DNA from: Syntrophotalea acetylenivorans
Lineage (GTDB): Bacteria; Desulfobacterota; Desulfuromonadia; Desulfuromonadales; Syntrophotaleaceae
DNA: 64,000 bases
Direction: 5' to 3'
Assembly: GCF_001887775.1 (NCBI RefSeq)
Contig: NZ_CP015519.1
Coordinates: forward strand, 2,108,001 to 2,172,000
Shown here: positions 54,200 through 62,797 of the stretch, in pieces
Numbering within the stretch: the first letter of the stretch is position 1
Layout of the letters: each line of letters opens with the position of its first letter
Position numbers and translations under genes: made by a program
Notes under the pieces: model-generated
Databases searched by the model: none
Told to the model about the DNA's origin: nothing
The model's input: only the letters and a program-made list of their open reading frames with translations

Positions 54200-55044
54200 T
54201 CTTTACAGCCGCGCCGCAGCGCCCAGCCCCCCAGGCCGAGAACCAACAGGGCGTATCCCGCCCCCAGGCTGCCGCCGCCGGTGTACCCGGCCCGGTGTTT
54301 AACCACGTACTCTTCGGGCCGCTGCTTGACCTTTTCCTTGAAGCGCTCCAACTGATCCTTCAGATTCACCACCAGCTGGTCGGCAGCCAGGCTGAAACCT
54401 TCCGCCGAGTCGATCCGCAATTGCTCGGAGAGGTTCACCGGGGTCGCCGAGCCCTTGACATGGCTGGTGCCGGGGGCGCGGAACAGCATCTTGCGGCTGG
54501 CGATGTCGTACACCGCTGCGTCCATCATGGTGCTGGTGTCGTTCTTCTCCCCCTTCACCAGGTAGGCGCCGACGATGGTCCAGTACGACAGCGACAGCAG
54601 CCCTTCGTCGGTATGCTGCACCTGGTCAAAGGAAAGCAGGGCGATCACGTCAACACCGTACATGGTGCGGATCTGATCGAGATTGGTGAAGCTGCCCTCC
54701 CGCACCAGGTAGGCCGAAGGGATCAGCTCGATCTCCTTGACGAAAGACAGCGCCCGGAACTCGGCGGCGATCCGCTCCATCAGCGCCATCTTGTCGGTTT
54801 CGCTCAGGTCGGCGGCCCGGCTCCCCCTGGATGTACTCGGCACAAAGGCCACTCCCACCCGCAACGGCAGGTTCAGGTAGGGCACGCTCGGCTCCACGAC
54901 CACCTCTTTTTTCGGATAGAGGTAATCGACCACGCTGCTCGTGTACCTGGTCTGCCTCTGCCCTAAGGTTCCGAGGCAGCCCGCCAGGAAAAGAACCAGC
55001 AACACCAGGGTGATCCAGCCGATCTTGTAAGCCAGTAACCGCAT
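54196..55044 (-). CDS. Rhombotarget lipoprotein with GlyGly-CTERM tail
   Basis: A 282-aa lipoprotein: lipobox LFLAGC near residue 22, a beta-rich body, and a C-terminus with GYTGGGSLGAGYALLVLGLGGWALRRG, i.e. Gly-rich motif, hydrophobic helix and basic end, typical for the GlyGly-CTERM sorting signal cut by the neighbouring rhombosortase. Having both an N-terminal lipid and a C-terminal sorting anchor is the hallmark of TIGR04179 proteins. Start chosen at the inner ATG with GGAGGG upstream. Confidence 0.85.
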   Translation of the reverse strand: MRLLAYKIGWITLVLLVLFLAGCLGTLGQRQTRYTSSVVDYLYPKKEVVVEPSVPYLNLPLRVGVAFVPSTSRGSRAADLSETDKMALMERIAAEFRALSFVKEIELIPSAYLVREGSFTNLDQIRTMYGVDVIALLSFDQVQHTDEGLLSLSYWTIVGAYLVKGEKNDTSTMMDAAVYDIASRKMLFRAPGTSHVKGSATPVNLSEQLRIDSAEGFSLAADQLVVNLKDQLERFKEKVKQRPEEYVVKHRAGYTGGGSLGAGYALLVLGLGGWALRRGCKD

Positions 55045-55284
55045 GTTTCCCTCCATTTCGCCATTTCGTTTATTCACCGTTGAAAACCCGAAACTCCGCC
55101 GGCCTTCACAGCCGAAGCCGAATGCAACCGTAGTTTTTCTATTTATAACCGATATCACAGGATATTTTAAAAGGATATGCAGGTCTTCACAAAACTAAAA
55201 ACCGGTGGCCAAATGCACCCCACTGTGGCATCATAACAGGATACTAATGGAGTTTTATTAGAAATCCGCTTTTGGGAGGGAAGA

Positions 55285-56769
55285 ATGGCCAACACCGGTC
55301 TCAGCAAGTCGCTGATCCTCAAAGGCCTGCAGTGCCAAAAGGCGCTGTGGCTGACCAAGAATCCCCCTGATTTCGAGCTGCCGCCCAAGCCTGATCTCGA
55401 AGCCCTTTTCAGGACCGGCACCGAGGTCGGCATCCTCGCCCAACAGCTCTTTCCCGGCGGGGTCGAAGTGCCCTACGAGGGTCTGTCCTTCGGCGAGCAG
55501 CTCACCCGCACCAAGCAACTCATCGACAGCGGCGCCGAGGTCATTTACGAGGCCTCCTTTTCCTTCTCCGCTATCTTCGTCAAGGTCGACATCCTGGTGC
55601 GTGACGGCGACGCCTGGCAGATCCATGAAGTGAAGATGGGCACCAGCGTCAAGGACGTCAATCTCGACGACGTTGCCGTGCAGCACTATGTCCTCAACGG
55701 TTGCGGCCTGAGTGTTTCCAAGTCCTTTCTGGTGCACATCAACAACCAATACGTGCGCCAGGGCGACATCGAGGTCGACAAGCTCTTCACCGGCGAGGAG
55801 ATCACTCCGCAGGTGCTTGCCCGCCTGCAGAGCATGCCCGAGGTGGTGCAAGAGCTGCGCTCCACCCTGCGCGAGAGCGCCGAGCCGAGTATCGATATAG
55901 GCCCCCACTGCAAAGATCCCTACGAATGCGATTTTATCCCCTACTGCTGGCGACACATCCCCGAGGATTCCATCTTCGATCTGCGCGGCCGGGGGACCGA
56001 CAAGTTTAAACTCTACAACCAGGGCATCGTGCGCCTAGCAGACGTGCCTCTCGATGAGCTCAACGGCGCCCAGCGCTTCCAGGCCGAGGCAACCCTTGAA
56101 CAAAAAGATGTTACCGACCGCGAAGCGGTAAGGGAATTTCTCGGCAGCCTCTGGTATCCCCTCTGCCATCTCGACTTCGAGACCTTCGACACTCCGATCC
56201 CACCCTTCGACGGGGTGCGTCCCTACCAAAAAGTCCCCTTCCAGTATTCGCTGCATATTCAAAAGGAAGTGGGCGCCGAGCCGGAGCATTGCGAATACCT
56301 GGCCCAACCCAACGTCGATCCGCGCCGTGAACTGATCGAACAACTCCTGACTACCATCCCCGAAGACGCCTGCATCCTGACCTATAACCAGGCTTTCGAA
56401 AAGGGCGTACTGCGAGAACTCGCCAAGCTGTTCCCGGATCTGGCCGAGGCCATCGAGGTGCGGCTGGCCAACGTGCGCGACCTGATGGCGCCCTTCAAGC
56501 GGCGTGACGTCTATCGCTGGCCGATGCGCGGCTCCTATTCGATCAAAGAGGTGCTTCCGGCCTTGGTGCCGGAGCTGTCCTATACAGGGATGGAGATCGC
56601 CGACGGCATGGCGGCGATGCAGGCGTATCGGGAGATGTGTGCGTTGGAGGCGGGGGAGAAATTGGATCGGTTGCGGGCGGCAATGCTGGACTATTGCCGG
56701 TTGGATACTTTGGCGATGGTGAAGATCTTGAAGGTGTTAGTTGCAACAGAGGGGTTTTCCTCATGCTAA
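55285..56769 (+). CDS. DUF2779 protein: Cas4-like nuclease fused to a DEDD exonuclease
   Basis: A 494-aa protein. The N-terminal half carries a PD-(D/E)xK core: VKVDILV ... IHEVKMG and then AVQHYVL, with four cysteines arranged as in Cas4/AddB FeS nucleases (LQCQKALW near the start, HCKDPYECDFIPYC later). The C-terminal half has DnaQ-like exonuclease motifs HLDFETFD, LTYNQAFEKGVL and DYCRLDTLA. DUF2779 proteins occur in genomic islands; function unproven. GGGAGGGA precedes the ATG. Confidence 0.82.
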   Translation: MANTGLSKSLILKGLQCQKALWLTKNPPDFELPPKPDLEALFRTGTEVGILAQQLFPGGVEVPYEGLSFGEQLTRTKQLIDSGAEVIYEASFSFSAIFVKVDILVRDGDAWQIHEVKMGTSVKDVNLDDVAVQHYVLNGCGLSVSKSFLVHINNQYVRQGDIEVDKLFTGEEITPQVLARLQSMPEVVQELRSTLRESAEPSIDIGPHCKDPYECDFIPYCWRHIPEDSIFDLRGRGTDKFKLYNQGIVRLADVPLDELNGAQRFQAEATLEQKDVTDREAVREFLGSLWYPLCHLDFETFDTPIPPFDGVRPYQKVPFQYSLHIQKEVGAEPEHCEYLAQPNVDPRRELIEQLLTTIPEDACILTYNQAFEKGVLRELAKLFPDLAEAIEVRLANVRDLMAPFKRRDVYRWPMRGSYSIKEVLPALVPELSYTGMEIADGMAAMQAYREMCALEAGEKLDRLRAAMLDYCRLDTLAMVKILKVLVATEGFSSC

Positions 56770-56834
56770 TGAGTCAGGTGTCCCCCGAATCCCCCCCCAT
56801 GCTAATGAGTCAGGTGTCCCCCGAATCCCCCCCA
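56763..56834 (+). repeat. 36-bp tandem direct repeat
   Basis: Two copies, 56763-56798 and 56799-56834, differing only at the last base. The core reads GTCAGGTGTCCCCCGAATCC, a sequence style often seen beside REP-associated IS200-like elements. It forms the N-terminus of the small gene. Confidence 0.9.
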
Positions 56835-57119
56835 GAAGTCGATCTCAAAACCCTCGCCTTAGGCAACTATGAAGATCTCATTAACCGGGTTGACCTCACA
56901 GAAGACTACCAGGTGGTGGTGCGTTTCGTCCGGGATGCAGATTCCGAAAAGAAGTTCGTGGTGCGGCAGGATACCTTCGTCGCTTGTCTGCGATCCGAAA
57001 AGCAGCAAGTGGCCCTCAGCGACGAGGCGGAGACACCATTTGTAGACCGAGTATTTACGGGAAAACGTTTGCCCTCTCTTGAGGATGTCTATACGGATTT
57101 TCTGACCGGGGAGAAGTAG
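56763..57119 (+). CDS. Hypothetical protein whose 5' end is a tandem duplication
   Basis: A 118-aa open frame whose first 24 residues are two identical MLMSQVSPESPP units encoded by a 36-bp tandem repeat. The rest (EVDLKTLALGNYED...FLTGEK) looks like a real globular sequence with acidic helices. Either ATG could be the start, or the native start may be lost. It begins inside the DUF2779 stop region. No family recognised. Confidence 0.5.
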   Translation: MLMSQVSPESPPMLMSQVSPESPPEVDLKTLALGNYEDLINRVDLTEDYQVVVRFVRDADSEKKFVVRQDTFVACLRSEKQQVALSDEAETPFVDRVFTGKRLPSLEDVYTDFLTGEK

Positions 57120-57165
57120 GCGACATCCGCCGCTTGGACATGGTGGGATAGAGCCTAACGCCATT

Positions 57166-57183
57166 AAGCAAGAACGTCCCCGA
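57166..57183 (+). repeat. Left arm of 18-bp inverted repeat bounding the AT-rich cassette
   Basis: AAGCAAGAACGTCCCCGA. Its exact complement stands at 58894-58911. Confidence 0.85.
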
Positions 57184-57242
57184 TATATTAACTAATCCCT
57201 ATCGACGAAGGTCGTTAACTAATATGGAATTAAGGAGAAAAG

Positions 57243-58517
57243 ATGACTGCCGAAATTGCTATCTTAAATAAGACAGGAATTGCCTTGGCTGCAGATAGTG
57301 CCGTCACTATAGGTGATGGGTCAAAAACATATAACACTGCCAACAAAGTTTTTATGTTGTCAAAATTCCATCCGGTTGGCGTAATGATATTTGGTGGTGC
57401 AGAATTGAGTGGTTGCCCATGGGAAACAATTATTAAGATTTTCAGGAAAGACTTAGGGGAGAAGTCTTTTAATACCATAAGAGAATATGCAGACTCATTC
57501 ATAAGCTTTATTGAGAACAGTAAAATAATTAGTATTGAGCAACAAAATAAATATTTTGGAAGATATGTTGTAGATTTTTTTCGTTCAATAAGAGATCAGA
57601 TTATTGGATTGATTGACTCAGAAATTGAGAATCATGGAAAAATTGATGAGAAATCAATAAAAGAAATAGTTTCGCGTGTTATTGATTACTTTTACAATGA
57701 CTGGAGAGATGTGCCCGACTTAGAAAGTATAGAGACAGGTTATTGTGAAAAGCTTATGGTTGAAAAATCCGAAACAATAGAGCAGATTTACTCTGGCATA
57801 TTTCAGAACATACCAATGTCGGCCAATTCAAGAAAAAGATTAAAATACATTGCTGTATCAATTGTTTGCAAAGACAGGCACTCACCTTGGCATTCCGGTG
57901 TTGTATTTGCTGGATATGGAAACAATGAAATATACCCAAACCTTTGCTCGCTAACTGTTGATGGAATATTTGATGACAGGTTGAAATATAGCATTGACAA
58001 AACCTCATCCATAGATGATGAGAATGATGCCACTATAATCCCTTTTGCCCAAGACGAGATGGTAAAAACATTTATGGAAGGTATGGACCCAAATTACAAA
58101 TCTACCGCATTAGGCTTTATATCAACAGTTCTTGAAAAGCTACCAAAAAAGTTTTTAGAAAATGTGAAGCTCCATGATGAGGAAGATGGGGCAGAGATTG
58201 AAAAATCTATGAACGAGTTGTCATTACGAATATTTGAGTCATTTCGAGATGAAATGCGAGAGTATGCTCAAGACAAACATATTCAGCCTGTCATGCAGGC
58301 AGTAAGTTCCCTGCCCAAAGATGAGTTGGCAAAGGTAGCAGAATCCCTTGTAAACATTACATCCTTTAAAAGAAAAGTAACGCTTGATGTTGAATCAGTT
58401 GGCGGACCTATTGATGTTGCGGTAATATCAAAAGGTGACGGATTTGTCTGGGTCAAAAGAAAACACTATTTTTCACCAGAACTTAATCATACCTTTTTTG
58501 CCAATTACTATAAATAA
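57243..58517 (+). CDS. AT-rich, proteasome-like Ntn-hydrolase candidate
   Basis: A 424-aa protein of clearly lower GC than its neighbours (foreign origin likely). After Met removal it starts with Thr1 (TAEIAILNKTGIALAADSAV) and has Asp at position 17 and Lys at 34, close to the catalytic T1-D17-K33 of proteasome beta subunits and HslV; the sequence KTYNTANKVFMLS and VGVMIFGGAEL resembles the first strands of that fold. The remaining ~350 residues are mostly helical, unlike a normal proteasome subunit, so the protein is a much longer variant. AAGGAG before the ATG. Function unknown; a defence or phage-related role is a guess. Confidence 0.6.
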   Translation: MTAEIAILNKTGIALAADSAVTIGDGSKTYNTANKVFMLSKFHPVGVMIFGGAELSGCPWETIIKIFRKDLGEKSFNTIREYADSFISFIENSKIISIEQQNKYFGRYVVDFFRSIRDQIIGLIDSEIENHGKIDEKSIKEIVSRVIDYFYNDWRDVPDLESIETGYCEKLMVEKSETIEQIYSGIFQNIPMSANSRKRLKYIAVSIVCKDRHSPWHSGVVFAGYGNNEIYPNLCSLTVDGIFDDRLKYSIDKTSSIDDENDATIIPFAQDEMVKTFMEGMDPNYKSTALGFISTVLEKLPKKFLENVKLHDEEDGAEIEKSMNELSLRIFESFRDEMREYAQDKHIQPVMQAVSSLPKDELAKVAESLVNITSFKRKVTLDVESVGGPIDVAVISKGDGFVWVKRKHYFSPELNHTFFANYYK

Positions 58518-58537
58518 ACGAAAGAGGGGACCCTTTA

Positions 58538-58699
58538 ATGAAAAAGAAAAAAAGTGTTGAGATCACATCAATTGAGCAATTTGAGGAAATATATCTGCCC
58601 GAAGAAAGGGAGCGACGCCACTCGAACATTACACCCTACCAGCATGGTGTTGCCCTGGCTACACAGGCGATAGAGAAATTTCAATCTGTTCTCAAATAA
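58538..58699 (+). CDS. 53-aa protein, companion of the Ntn-hydrolase candidate
   Basis: A small acidic/basic open frame starting MKKKKSVEITSIEQFEEIY and ending EKFQSVLK, with GAGGGGA eight bases before the ATG and 20 bases after the stop of the AT-rich gene. Same low-GC composition. Probably co-translated; it may be a substrate, inhibitor or partner. Not recognised. Confidence 0.6.
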   Translation: MKKKKSVEITSIEQFEEIYLPEERERRHSNITPYQHGVALATQAIEKFQSVLK

Positions 58700-59126
58700 C
58701 CTCAAAACCACGGAAACATTCCATATTCCCTAGGAGGAGTTCTGGCGCGAGTTCCGGTGAGTTCCGTATACACCATACACATTAGAAAAACCCGGCGAGG
58801 GCTTCGGGGACGTTGTTTATTAGTTGATTACTTTTTCCCGAGGCTTGCAAGCTCACCCCGCTAGCGGGGCGCAGGGTCGCGCAGGGGAGGGGCTCGGGGA
58901 CGTTCTTGCTTTATTGCATTAGGAGGCGAGGCGGGTCAGGCCTGTAAGAATGAAAGCTTGACTGAATAGGACAGGCACCTGCGGAGCCAGGCCCGCTCAA
59001 TTCTACTATCTCGCCGCCCACCCCGGTTTGCTATCCAGCACTTTTTCCTTCCTTCTTCCTTTTTTCAACGATAAACTTTCAAACTGAAGACAAAGCAAAC
59101 CCTCCAAAACAAAGGCCGTTTTTGCT
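58700..59126. other. 427-bp gap with inverted-repeat debris
   Basis: Holds the right arm of the 18-bp inverted repeat (58894-58911), a shorter related sequence CTTCGGGGACGTTGTT at 58803, and GC-rich palindromic bits around CCCCGCTAGCGGGG (58857-58870). No gene is visible. Looks like the remains of a mobile element. Confidence 0.6.
58894..58911 (-). repeat. Right arm of 18-bp inverted repeat
   Basis: TCGGGGACGTTCTTGCTT, exact reverse complement of 57166-57183. Confidence 0.85.
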
Positions 59127-60299
59127 ATGTCAAACAACCAGCCTTCTTCACGAAAACCCAAGTGCTCCAGGCGGATGCTATTCGCCCTGTTGTCGCTGTT
59201 ACTGCTCGCCGGACTCGGCTGGCTGGGGCTGCGGACTATCGGCGTCGTTACTCTGGAAACTCACGAAGGCTATTTCGGCCCGGCCCTGTCGCCGGACGGT
59301 CGCAGCATCTGGTTATTTCAGCGCAACGCCAGCGGCTTGGCGGTGGGCATGGGCTGGGAGTTCTTCTCTCCGCCGGCGCGGGTCTTTCTGCGCCGGGACG
59401 AATTGACCCTGCGCCGCTACGACCGGGATAGCGGACAGGTGGAAACCCTGCTGCGCTGGCCGTCTACGCCGCTGGTGGGTAAAAAACTGCATCACTATCG
59501 AGGGCGCATCCTGGGGATTCCGACAGCCAGAATCAGCCTGCCGCAAGGCGGCCCGCCGGAATACGCGGCTAAGATGACCCATATTCGGCAGCCACGCTCG
59601 CAGGGGTGGAGCATCAGCGGCACCTGGGACGGGCCGGACAGCGCCTTACCGGACTGGAAGGAAAACGGCCACGGCACGGCCGGCTTGAGCGAGCCGGTGG
59701 TCGTCGGAGAGCTGGAGGTGATGGTGATGCGCGGCGAGGAGGGATTTAACGCCGCCATTGTGCTGCTCGACCACGACCGCCGGCAGGCCGAGGTGCTGGT
59801 TCGCAACGACGATTACAAGGACCTTTACCCGGAAGGAGCTCAATTCGACGCCTTGCTGGAGTTTTCCCGCAAGCAGGACATAGATCGGCTCAACGAGATG
59901 CGCCGCACCCGTCAAGAGCTGGTGACGGCCTTTCGGGCCCAGGGGATGAACGAAGGAGCTGCCCTGCTGGCAGCGGGCAAAGAGATGGCCCGTCTGGGCT
60001 GGTGGCCGACCCCGGCGGCGGTTACGGCCCGCGAGGTTTCCGCGTTTCCGGACCATCTGCGGGTTTTCACCATCGACCCCATGGAACTGCGGGTGGGCCT
60101 CTTTGCCGACCTCAAGGAAGCCATGGACCACCCTGGCGAGCCCGTTGAGCGCCGCGGCCGCTATGTGCGACACCGTGATTACTCCACCAGCGAAGAACTT
60201 AACGCCTTTCTGGAGACCAAGCCCGAGGAGTTCGGCGTGCAGGTCGAGGACCGAAAATGGCACATGCTCCTCATTCCCCCCCGCCCTGCCAGCCGTTAA
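59127..60299 (+). CDS. Membrane-anchored protein, unknown function
   Basis: A 390-aa protein with a basic N-terminus and one transmembrane helix (about residues 17-37). The outer part shows short TolB-like blade patterns (GPALSPDGRSIWLFQRN) and an acidic-helical C-terminal third. No catalytic motif is recognised. It appears to be on its own, without a clear Shine-Dalgarno. The sequence is GC-rich, like the core genome. Confidence 0.7.
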   Translation: MSNNQPSSRKPKCSRRMLFALLSLLLLAGLGWLGLRTIGVVTLETHEGYFGPALSPDGRSIWLFQRNASGLAVGMGWEFFSPPARVFLRRDELTLRRYDRDSGQVETLLRWPSTPLVGKKLHHYRGRILGIPTARISLPQGGPPEYAAKMTHIRQPRSQGWSISGTWDGPDSALPDWKENGHGTAGLSEPVVVGELEVMVMRGEEGFNAAIVLLDHDRRQAEVLVRNDDYKDLYPEGAQFDALLEFSRKQDIDRLNEMRRTRQELVTAFRAQGMNEGAALLAAGKEMARLGWWPTPAAVTAREVSAFPDHLRVFTIDPMELRVGLFADLKEAMDHPGEPVERRGRYVRHRDYSTSEELNAFLETKPEEFGVQVEDRKWHMLLIPPRPASR

Positions 60300-60413
60300 A
60301 GGGCGATTTGCTGAGATATGGTGATAGGGCCCGTAATCTTTTTCACGGGACCACTTGCTTAAAACACCAACCTCCTATATATTGATTTCTCTATATATGG
60401 AAAGGAGGTCGCA

Positions 60414-60500
60414 GTGGAATTTTTCTTGATTATCGGCTTTTTCGTCGTCTGGTTCGTGCTCAACCGCTGGGTTTTGCCCAAGCTCGGCGTGCACACCTGA
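60414..60500 (+). CDS. 28-aa single-helix membrane peptide
   Basis: GTG start with a perfect AAAGGAGGT site; the product is MEFFLIIGFFVVWFVLNRWV plus eight residues, a single transmembrane helix with a basic end. Followed by a rho-independent terminator about 60 bases later, so it is a discrete transcription unit or the tail of the upstream one. Such short peptides regulate or stabilise membrane complexes; no partner can be named. Confidence 0.55.
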   Translation: MEFFLIIGFFVVWFVLNRWVLPKLGVHT

Positions 60501-60560
60501 CTTTCTGATTCTTGCAGCCTCCCCGTGCGGGAGGAGAAAAAGAACGAGTCGGATGAAGAT

Positions 60561-60591
60561 AAAAAAGGCGCCTGAGCAGGGCGCCTTTTTT
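60561..60591 (+). terminator. Rho-independent terminator
   Basis: Stem AAAAAAGGCGCC / GGCGCCTTTTTT, seven-base loop. Confidence 0.93.
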
Positions 60592-60682
60592 CGTTGACCG
60601 GCTTGCTAGAGGGATGGTAGGTTCTTGCAATTCGTTTATCGCTATATTTCTATAGTTCGATACCTGCATGGAGGGCCGACTT

Positions 60683-61558
60683 ATGCGAAATATCTTCACC
60701 AGTTTGACCTTGTTGTTTTTGTTCAGTGTGCTTTCGGTTACTGCGGCGCATGCCGCCGACCGTTATTTCCCCTATGTGCTGGCAGCACAGGAAGCCGCTC
60801 AAGTCGCTGACAAAGTGGACGGTGTGAAGCAGGCCCTGACCGGCTCCGGGTTCGAGATTGTCGGCGAATATTCCCCCTATGCGGGCGCGCACATTCTGGT
60901 TGTCACCAACGCCGCTTTGCAAAAGGCCGCCGGCGCTTCCGATTTCGGCGGATACGGCGCGGGGGTACGGGTGGCTCTGACCCAGATAAACGACCAGGTG
61001 CAAACCGCCTATGCCAATCCCCTCTACATGCAGCACATTTATCGTATGAAAGGTGAGCTGTCCGGAGTGGCAGCCGCCCTGGAAAAAACCCTCGGTAAGC
61101 AGCAAGACTTCGGCATGGAAAAAGGCATGACCGCCAAAAAGCTGGGCAAATATCACTACATGATGGCCATGCCCTATTTCGACGACCAGATCGAACTGGT
61201 CGCCGGCGTCGATCATCAAAGCACTCTCGGCATGGTGGAAAGAGGTCTCGCCGCCAGCAAAGGGGTAAACAAGGTTTATCGTATCGATATCCCGGGCAAA
61301 GAAGAATCGGTGTTCGGCGTGGCGATTGTCGAAGGCAAGGGCGCCGACCAAACGGTGATGGCCGCCACCGATACCGGCGAGTTGCGCCATACCCCGCATT
61401 TGCCTTACGAACTGCTGGTCTCCGGCGACAAGGTTTATATCCTGCACGGCAAATTCCGCATCGCGCAAAGCTTCCCGGACCTGGGCATGGGGACTTTTAT
61501 GAAAATTTCCGGCGCGCCCAACGCCATCGAAGAGACCATCAAAGAAGCCATCCAATAA
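60683..61558 (+). CDS. Exported protein of unknown function
   Basis: A 291-aa protein with a signal peptide (MRNIFTSLTLLFLFSVLSVTAAHA, cut before ADRYF). The mature part has no cysteines and reads as alternating helices and strands (PYVLAAQEAAQVADKVDGVK, GAGVRVALTQINDQV, FDDQIELVAGVDHQ). The pattern is weakly like DUF302 proteins. The ATG at 60683 fits GGAGGG upstream. Ends with a terminator. Confidence 0.7.
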   Translation: MRNIFTSLTLLFLFSVLSVTAAHAADRYFPYVLAAQEAAQVADKVDGVKQALTGSGFEIVGEYSPYAGAHILVVTNAALQKAAGASDFGGYGAGVRVALTQINDQVQTAYANPLYMQHIYRMKGELSGVAAALEKTLGKQQDFGMEKGMTAKKLGKYHYMMAMPYFDDQIELVAGVDHQSTLGMVERGLAASKGVNKVYRIDIPGKEESVFGVAIVEGKGADQTVMAATDTGELRHTPHLPYELLVSGDKVYILHGKFRIAQSFPDLGMGTFMKISGAPNAIEETIKEAIQ

Positions 61559-61581
61559 ATTTGCCTGGCTCAGACGGTTGA

Positions 61582-61617
61582 CAAAGTCCTCGCCCCGGGC
61601 GGGGACTTTGTGTTTTT
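61582..61617 (+). terminator. Terminator after the exported protein
   Basis: Outer stem CAAAGTCC / GGACTTTG (61582-61589, 61603-61610) with an inner GC hairpin, then TGTTTTT. Confidence 0.8.
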
Positions 61618-61772
61618 GGTGGCGGAAATTTGTGAATGGGGATCCCCATTTGTTTCGTCTGCCCTCTCCTTGTCCTCTCTTTCCAAGCTTGAGTCCACCT
61701 TGTACTGGCGGGAAAAGGATGAGATTATGTCGAAGCTATTCACCAGATTCCATTATTTCAGGAGAAACCCTT

Positions 61773-62387
61773 ATGTGTGTATCCGATCCGGCCAGCATGA
61801 CCTTGCAGGCTATCGAGCAACGTCGCAGTATCCGTTCCTTTATGGATCACCCCGTTTCCGAAGAGGATCTGCTGACTATTCTGCGTGCCGCCAACCAGGC
61901 GCCGTCGGCCCATAATCAGCAGTCGTGGAGGTTTGTTGTCATTCGCGGGCAGCGCAAAAAAGAACTAGTCGATCTGGTGAAAGCCAAGGCCGGTGAATTT
62001 CCCAAGGCGGCGTCCGTTTTGCTGCGCATGGCGGCTCGCAGCATTCACTCCGCCCCGGTGGTGGTTGTGGTAGCCAATACCGGGGAGTTGATCAGCCACG
62101 GCACGGAATTGTTTCAGATTGAAAGGGATCAGGCCCTCGATTTTTTCAAGACCATGGAGATTCAGAGTTCGGCGGCAGCCATCCAGAACCTGCTGGTGGC
62201 GGCAACTTCTCTTGGCCTGGCCACGGTTTGGCTAGGCATCCTGTTTCTTATCAAGGACGATGTGCTGCGCCTGATGGGGGAGCAAGCCGGGGAGTTTATG
62301 GCCGTTATTCCCGTCGGATATGCGGCCAAGCCCGGTAAGGCGCCTAAGAAGATCGATTTTGAAATGATGGTCGAATGGATGGATTGA
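61773..62387 (+). CDS. Nitroreductase-family FMN oxidoreductase
   Basis: A 204-aa nitroreductase. The N-terminal FMN-binding IEQRRSIRSFMDHPV, the NQAPSAHNQQSWRFVV helix and the C-terminal AVIPVGYAAKPGKAPKKI are typical of the family. Reduces nitro compounds, quinones or flavins with NAD(P)H; the physiological substrate is open. The ATG at 61773 with AGGAG upstream is chosen over longer frames. Confidence 0.88.
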   Translation: MCVSDPASMTLQAIEQRRSIRSFMDHPVSEEDLLTILRAANQAPSAHNQQSWRFVVIRGQRKKELVDLVKAKAGEFPKAASVLLRMAARSIHSAPVVVVVANTGELISHGTELFQIERDQALDFFKTMEIQSSAAAIQNLLVAATSLGLATVWLGILFLIKDDVLRLMGEQAGEFMAVIPVGYAAKPGKAPKKIDFEMMVEWMD

Positions 62388-62454
62388 ATGAGTGCGGGAT
62401 TCAGGAACGTTGCTAGGCCCGCTTAGGAGGACACGGAACCAATCCCCGGTCAAT

Positions 62455-62718
62455 TTAATGATGAGGTTCCGGTCTCTTCCAGATGCATTGCCCATCCCGA
62501 TAAACCTCCCGAACCCGATGGAAGGGTACACTGCGAACACCGCCGTCGAGGTCGTAAAGCTCGAACATGAAATGGTCCCCTTTAAGCAAATGGAGCGCCG
62601 AAAAGGGCACCAGGATAATCCGGTCCTCGACCCGGTCGTAATAGCCGATCTTGAACTCGGCGGCGGAGAACTCCCGGTCCCATTGGATACGATGAAGCAG
62701 GTCCTGAATCGGTTGCAT
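62455..62718 (-). CDS. DUF504 protein
   Basis: An 87-aa protein starting MQPIQDLLHRIQWD and containing FKIGYYDRVEDRIILVPF and VPFHRVREVYRDG, the DUF504/UPF0248 pattern. In other genomes this family occurs with RNA-repair or tRNA-related genes; its own activity is unknown. The inner ATG is preferred because of GGAAGGG upstream. Confidence 0.85.
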   Translation of the reverse strand: MQPIQDLLHRIQWDREFSAAEFKIGYYDRVEDRIILVPFSALHLLKGDHFMFELYDLDGGVRSVPFHRVREVYRDGQCIWKRPEPHH

Positions 62719-62797
62719 CTTCGTCGCCCTTCCTTTTAGAATTTTCTGGTTAAGAACTTGACGCAAGTTGCTAACCTGTCAAGATCAGAAACCTTGA

